Shown here: piece after piece, positions 58,226-64,000 of the stretch
How the letters are laid out: each line of letters starts with the position of its first letter
How positions within the stretch are numbered: position 1 is the stretch's first letter
Source of the DNA: Sorex araneus
Taxonomy: Eukaryota > Chordata > Mammalia > Eulipotyphla > Soricidae
Reading direction: 5' to 3'
Assembly (NCBI RefSeq): GCF_027595985.1
Contig: NC_073304.1
Coordinates: forward strand, 145,383,246-145,447,245
Length of the DNA: 64,000 bases
Notes under the pieces: model-generated
Database searches by the model: none
Seen by the model: only the letters and a program-made list of their open reading frames with translations
What the model was told of the DNA's origin: nothing
Program-made: the position numbers and the translations under genes

Positions 58226-58689
58226 ATAAAGTAACAGACTGGGAGACTTACACCCAAGAATATTAGATATGAGTACCAGGAGGATTGCTCCATAGCTTGG
58301 AAGCTGACCTCACATGCTGGGGTGAAAGGCAGCTCTGATAGAGAAGAGACCACTAAGTAAAGAGTGCTTGGATGGCCCGATCGGGATGTGAGATGTGTGC
58401 TGAAAGTAGACTATAGATAAAATTATGGCCACTCAATATCTCTATTGCAAACTACAACATCCAAAAGGAGAGAGATAGCAAAAGGGAATGCCCTGCCACA
58501 GAGGCAGGGTGGGGTGGGGGGTATGGGGAGGAGTGGTGGGAGAGATACTGGGATCATTGGTGGTGGAGAATGGGCACTGGTGGAGGTATGGGTACTCGAT
58601 CATTGTATGACTGAAACATAAGAATGAAAGTTTGTAACTCTGTAACTGTACCTCACAGTGATTCATTACAAAAAATAATAAATTAAAAA

Positions 58690-59128
58690 TATTTTTTTAA
58701 ATAAAAAGAAAGTTGGTGGAATAAGCAAAGCCAGTAGACAGATATGCATGCAGCTAATTAAGCAGTACTAGTTCATCCAAAAAAATAAAATGGGTCCAAC
58801 TTAACTTGAGAGGTGGAGAAAGCTCAGACTAAAAAATACTTACACTGATACTATCAAGTCAGTAGTAATTGACTGATCATCATTAGTCTGAACATCTGGG
58901 TGTGAGGGCAAAAGAAGGCCAAGTATAAGAAACAGGATGAACAAAGTGCCAGGTAATTGCTAACTTAGTTAGAATAAATTAAATGTATCTGTGAGCCTGA
59001 ATCAGTTCCAATGAGAGATTCAGGCAAAAATTGGCCTTCAGAGGTAGGAAAAGCTCTTGTAGAAGAAGATAGGCAGGTATCTCAGAACCATGGGAGCCCA
59101 CAGAGTTCTGAGTTCAGAACTTGCATTT
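58690..59128. other. No gene or recognisable repeat
   Basis: Anonymous sequence between L1-derived insertions. Confidence 0.45.
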
Positions 59129-59141
59129 TCAATCTGTTTTG

Positions 59142-59282
59142 TTTGTTTGCTTTATTGAATCACTGTTATACATAGTTAAAAGTTGTTCATGATTGGGTTT
59201 CAGTCATATGGTATTCCAACACACATCCCTTTACCAGTGTAAATTTTCCACCACCAATGTACTCAGTTTCCCCAGCCTGCCT
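59142..59282 (-). mobile_element. Short L1 3' UTR fragment, reverse
   Basis: TTATTGAATCACTGTTATAC, TTCATGATTGGGTTTCAGTC and TTTCCACCACCAATGTACTC are the reversed L1 3' terminus. The near-duplication TCAATCTGTTTT / CCAATCTGTTTT flanks it. Confidence 0.85.
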
Positions 59283-59542
59283 TCCAATCTGTTTTTAAGA
59301 CAATGGATTTGTCAAAAGATGTTTACCCTGTCTCCACTAGCCCTTAGGGGGAAGCACTTTTCTATAGGTATCTGCAGGCAGTGGTTGGGGGTGGGTTCAC
59401 CCAGAGCATCTCAGGTACAGTAGACCTTCCCAGAGACTACTAAGTTAAAGAGACTTTCTGAATTGCTCACAAAAATACAGAGGAGAATACGAATATTCTG
59501 GAGCACTGAGATACATATATATATACATATATGTGTGTATGT

Positions 59543-59759
59543 GGGCTGGAGCAATAGCACAGCGGGTAGGCCATTTGCCTTGCATGCGGTCGACCTGGGT
59601 TCAATTCCTCTGCCCCTCTCAGAGAGCCTGGCAAGCTACAGGTGGCATATACAATATGCCAAAAACAGTAGCAACAAGTCTCATAGTGGAGACATTATTG
59701 GTGCCCGCTCAAGCAAATCGATGAGCAACAGGATGACAATGACACAGTGAGACAGTGAT
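59543..59759 (+). mobile_element. RTE-tailed SINE
   Basis: Head GGGCTGGAGCAATAGCACAG, B-box GGTTCAATTCC, one CCTGGCAAGCTAC block only (the second seen in other copies is missing), GGTGCCCGCTCAAGCAAATC tail and GACACAGTGA repeats. Confidence 0.92.
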
Positions 59760-59773
59760 GTGTATGTATATAT

Positions 59774-60350
59774 CACTGTATCACTGTCATCTTATTGTTT
59801 GTCGATTTACTCAAGTGGGCACCAGTAACATCTCTATTACACTCAGCCCTGAGATTTTAGCAGCCTCTCCTTAACTCGTCTTTCCCAACGATTGGAGGAT
59901 CTTTCAGAGTCAGGGAAAAGAGACCTATCATTATTGTTCTTAGCATATCGAATACACCATGGATAGCTTGCAGGCGGGATACTCTCAATAGCTTGCCGGG
60001 CTCTCCGAGAGGTATGTATATATCTTTTACTGTATTTGGGATATACTCCATGGGAAGCTTGCAAGGCTCTCCCATGCTGGCAATAGACTCTTGGTAGCTT
60101 GTCAGGTTCTCCAAGAGGGAGAACAAGGCTATTAGCTTCTGAGAGCTTGGTCTTATAGTCTCTGGCTGTTGGCTGTTGGTGAGATTACACGGCGCCAGGG
60201 GCAGTTTGAGGGTGTGGCTTCCAAGCTACTGGAAACTGGACGAGCCTCATGCATGAAGGGACTAGCAGAGGAACCCAGGTGTGTGGGACCCAGGGCTGAG
60301 ATCTCCAAGTCTGCTTGGATTGGGACTGGACTGTCTCCACCCAGACCCCC
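59774..60350 (-). mobile_element. RTE-tailed non-autonomous element, reverse
   Basis: Tail on the left (CTGTATCACTGTCATC, GTGGGCACCAGTAACATCTC), then CAACGATTGGAGGATCTTTC, TTAGCATATCGAATACACCA and repeated AGCTTGCMRGGCTCTC blocks. The head region (60120-60350) is shared with 22185-22440. It has no tRNA-like head, so it is distinct from the SINE. Limits of the head are approximate. Confidence 0.72.
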
Positions 60351-62652
60351 TATTTTTCATTTTTCAGTGTGTATATACATATCTAATAGATATGTATGTA
60401 CATTTATATGTGTGTATATATACATATATATATATGCCTCCAGGATGTGTTCTTGCCCCCAGTCCTGCCTATATCTAAGCGTCCATAGCCCCAAAATAGC
60501 CCCTGCAGAATCTTCCCTTTCACACTCCAAACTTCCAGTATTTGGTCATCAACCTCTCTATGACTGGCCTCCTGTCCCAGGGCCTGAACCTATCTTGATG
60601 TCCAAGCAAAATAGCTCTTTTCGGCCCAAAAATTACTCTGCCCATGTGTCCTTTGGGAATTCTAAGTCCTTCAGACACAGTTAAGGCCAGAAGGTCTATC
60701 AAACTTCCTCAAAGAAACCCCAGGCATGGCAGTTAAGCAAAGTTTACTGCTTTCAGCTCTACAGACAAATGGAGTGACATTGGGTACCAAGTTATTACTT
60801 GGAACAGATGTTCATATTAAATTTCTATGTCTATAAGCACAATTTCAAAAAATCTATTTTATAGATTAAAGGAGTAAAAAATATAGGCACAAAAACACAG
60901 AATATGATGACCTGGTTCACAGAGTTAAAGACCACATGTATTAGAATCGATACCTCCTTCTGAAGTCCTTATTTTCCCTCTCTACCATGCTGCAACAAAA
61001 AATAGAATAAAATAGAATAAGAACTTCTAAATCTCATCCTTTCTGCCATCTACATGCACCAAGACATACTATTTAGTGAGGCAGCAGACTTTGAGAAGCA
61101 GCTAATGTAGTTTTATTGCTTGAAGTATCAACACAACATTCAGAAAAATCAAAGTTTCACAGAGAAAACTATCCAATATTCAATAGTATCTGGGTGACAT
61201 TTGCTTTTATCTGTAAGTATACTGTGCTCTATTGTAGCTCAGTTCTGACAGAACCAATTTCTTTGACTCTATTCTGCTTCAGTGTGTTGCTTTTCTGCCA
61301 GTATGCTAAGTTCTTTATTCCAAACACTTATTTCTAACTCTCCAACTTTGATTTTTAATTATTTTCACTTTTATTCAGGGAATTTTTGTCTTTTTACTTA
61401 TTTTATATGCTTTTATTTACCTCATTTAGTGTAGTTAATAAAATTCCTCTAAAAGCATGCTCACTTTAACCCTATGGTCCCCAGAGCACATCCTGAAGGG
61501 ATTTGTGAGTGCAGAATAAGGATTAAGTCTTCAAATTGGTTTCTATTGTCTTTTCCTAGTTTTTATTATCCTGAGTAATTTTAGGTGGCATTCTGGCATT
61601 GTGATGCAATGCTGTAGAGGTCTATATTTTATGAGTGCTAATATGTCCAACGGGAATTCTCCTAACCTGTTTGCTCTAGGGGAAAAGTAACTGTGGAACT
61701 CTTAACTGAAACATCTTTTCCTGGCAAAGGAGTCTCAGGACAGCTCCTAGATCCTTATCTGTGCTGCTTGGAGCTGTGCTGAGAAATCAGCCTCAAGGGA
61801 GCACTCACAGAATGGAAGACCCTTGTCTGGACTTGCCTTTTTGGAATTCTCACTTCCAAGCAATCGCAATTTCTGCCAACTCTTCAAAACAGTAAGAAAT
61901 AAATCATATATTTGAGTTTATCTGCTAGAATTGCATAGATTTACCTTAACTAGAAATCTTAACAAAAATAATCTATTTATACTATACCATGCTCCCACCC
62001 TTATTACTTCCATTCAGAACATTTTGAGGCATCCTGGTGAACAATTTTAATATAGACATGTGCCATTTAATGACATTTTGATTAATGATGGGGCACATAT
62101 ACTGGGACAGTCCAGATAGTAAGTTGTATCAACTGTATTGTATAATCATATTATGTGATGTTCATACCATAATAGGAGGTGAGTTCCTCCAAGTGAATCT
62201 CTATTTTAAAGCAATACATGACTTTATAATTCTCAGTTCACCGTTCTAGCCACTCAATGAGGAGAGTGATACCTTAATAATCCTCATTTTACTGAACAGA
62301 AAACATCATTTTAAGAATTATAGTTTCAAGATCAACTACACAGTCAAAAATGAAACCTGGAGTTTTGGGCCTCTCAGGCCTAGTTCTGGCTTTTCAGGTG
62401 ATGACACTATATCAGTTCAGCACAATCATTGTGTGTCACCATCAGAATATGCCCCAGTCTTAGATTCAGAAACTCCAATGTGAAAAGAAATACTTAGAGG
62501 CAAAAGCTGTGGAGATGCTTCAGGAAGATTCCATCCCACCCCACCCCAACCAAGAAAAAAAATGGTTTATTTCCTTTCATTCTAACTGGAAGTAAAACAT
62601 TAATGGGGATTAAAGTAAACTGATTTTGTCAGGAAAGGCACTGTGCTTTACC
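60351..62652. other. No gene; minor repeat relics
   Basis: A TATATG-type microsatellite occupies about 60365-60440. A fragment at 61470-61530 (CCCTATGGTCCCCAGAGCAC, GAGTGCAGAATAAGG) resembles a SINE body. The rest looks single-copy. No exon is supported. Confidence 0.45.
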
Positions 62653-62664
62653 AAGATTTGTGGA

Positions 62665-62838
62665 GATGCAGAGGCAGGGAGTGGGCAGGGTGGAGGTGGC
62701 AGATGGGACACTGGGAACAATGGTGGTGGAAAATGTGCACTGGTGGAGGGATGAGTGCTTGATGTGTGACTGAAACATAATCATGCAAGTTTGTAACTGC
62801 ATCTCATGGTGATCCAGTAAAACTTCTTAAAAAAAAAA
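62665..62838 (+). mobile_element. Very short L1 3' UTR insertion
   Basis: 174 bp of L1 3' terminus (GGTGGTGGAAAATGTGCACT to CTCATGGTGATCCAGTAAAA) with poly(A). It has the perfect 12-bp duplication AAGATTTGTGGA (62653-62664 and 62839-62850). Confidence 0.95.
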
Positions 62839-63064
62839 AAGATTTGTGGAAATCCTCTTTAGTACTCTTGGAAGAAGAATGTGAAATCTCCTTACCTGGA
62901 GGACACAAGAGAAGGACACCATTATGGTACCAGAATGGAAGATAATCCTTTGAGACACAAGCGTATTTCAGAAGCCTGCCATTCACTAACCACAGAGTTC
63001 TTGTCTGCTTAATCAAGCCACATGTTATTGAGAAGTGGGTGCTGTTAATTCTTGATCAAATGAT

Positions 63065-63710
63065 TGGTTGGGGGCACAGAGACAAGAGAGGTGTGTAGAA
63101 TGCATAGGCATGGAGGGTTAAAGCTCACTCAGGCCATTCAGCACTGATCAGCAACTGCAACCTCCTTTTATTGGGTTAGTGATCAAAACATCTAGCATAC
63201 CTCAGAATACATCAAAGTAAATAAGATCAAAATGCATATTGTCTAATGATTCAGTGATGTACAGCATTTCTGATATAGCAAGCCAGGCCACCTTATAAAT
63301 CTTTTACATCCCACCCTCATACATTCTATTTTCTCATTCTCTATAAATCTAAATCTATACAAGCTTTCACAATAGCTCAGTAAGGTATTTGATTAACTTT
63401 CATCCAAGTGTAGCACAGTTAATCTATAATAAGGAGTTGTTGCATCGTGACATGCTGAAAACAGCCCAATTCAATCAGAGTTCCAAGCTGTTTGCAAATC
63501 AGACACAGCCTTGCTTGCAAGGCAGCATCTCGGGAACCTCCTCATGAATCTAGTCAGGCTCCAACATGGTGCAATGCTGAGTCCTTATCTTTGAATAAGA
63601 AGAGAAAGGAGACTGTGCATGGAGTGCCTGGATTCAGCACAAGATCAGATCTGAAGCACAGTATCTGCTTCCTACCTGCATGCCACTTGTTTCAAAAGCA
63701 TCTTAAGCCT
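63065..63710 (-). mobile_element. Possible solo LTR, reverse
   Basis: On the minus strand there is a TATA-like ATTTATAAGG (about 63292-63301), a poly(A)-signal-like AATAAAAGG about 120 bp further on (about 63164-63172), and a possible CCCCCAACCA end at 63065. That is the order expected of an LTR. No target duplication was found and it does not match the other LTRs here, so this is tentative. Confidence 0.3.
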
Positions 63711-64000
63711 TAGGCAGGAATAATTATACTTTTCAAGTGTTATTGGGGATTTCCTAAGAGTCTGCTAGATCTGATTGGCCTAGTGGTTAAAAACAAGAAC
63801 CACAGATTTCTGAAAAGTTGTTATCAATAGGCATTTCTAAGATATCTGACTATTCCTAAGAACTGAAAAAATAGGAACCAATGTACCTCAAGAATCAAAG
63901 AAATACACCTGAAAAAAGTCTGCCATGTCCTCAGAGAGCTTCCTCTGTCCTCTTGAGACAAGACAAGGCATTCACTGAGCAGCAAACTTCAAGGACGACA

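Larger units (their letters stand above)
52542..58685 (+). mobile_element. Near-complete L1
   Basis: The most complete L1 here: possible 5' UTR (52542-53102), ORF1 relic, ORF2 relic, full 3' UTR and A-rich tail (58225-58685). A short match GAAAGTTG (near 52531 and 58707) may be the target duplication, so the 5' limit is uncertain. An L1 3' UTR is nested at 55540-55807. Confidence 0.8.

Overview
This window looks like a gene-poor stretch of mammalian nuclear DNA, most likely from a red-toothed shrew (Sorex, probably the common shrew S. araneus). The evidence is the repeat content. There are many copies of a tRNA-derived SINE opening with GGGGCYGGAGYGATAGCACAG, which I recognise as the shrew SOR-type SINE. 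There are many 5'-truncated LINE-1 copies, and several copies of an RTE-clade LINE that I recognise as RTE1 of the common shrew. I found no convincing host exon, tRNA gene, rRNA gene or CRISPR array. The long open frames are all decayed retroelement ORFs or chance frames.

Layout. 1-10 kb: an RTE-tailed SINE at the edge, an old reverse L1, a 3.1-kb RTE1 copy with readable but broken endonuclease/RT (2499-5615), a second old L1, and an L1 3' end split by a SINE. 10-14 kb: the 3' part of a class II endogenous retrovirus (integrase remnant, polypurine tract, LTR) hit by a SINE and an L1. 15.6-20.3 kb: an L1-tailed composite element containing a 4-kb reverse L1. 23.4-24.5 kb: a solo LTR with a perfect 6-bp target duplication. 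25-31 kb: an L1, two copies of an unclassified ~265-bp repeat, a long quasi-palindrome and two RTE1-derived sequences. 31.4-39.4 kb: one old L1 that has absorbed at least eight later insertions. These include a second solo LTR, two composites and an RTE1 copy with a twin-priming inversion. 40-47 kb: more L1s, an RTE-tailed repeat with a nested L1, a third copy of the unclassified repeat, and a 3.1-kb L1. 47.6-52 kb: mostly single-copy sequence. 52.5-58.7 kb: the most complete L1, with both ORFs recognisable but broken. 59.5-60.4 kb: two RTE-tailed elements tail to tail. 60.4-64 kb: mostly single-copy sequence with one tiny L1 and a possible LTR.

The elements form a network of autonomous and dependent retroposons. 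L1 supplies the machinery for the poly(A) SINEs and apparently for composites that join a CpG-rich non-L1 head to an L1 3' UTR. RTE1 apparently supplies it for SINEs and longer non-autonomous elements that end in the RTE1 3' tail and (CAGTGA)-type repeats. Target-site duplications are readable at many insertions and let the order of events be worked out.
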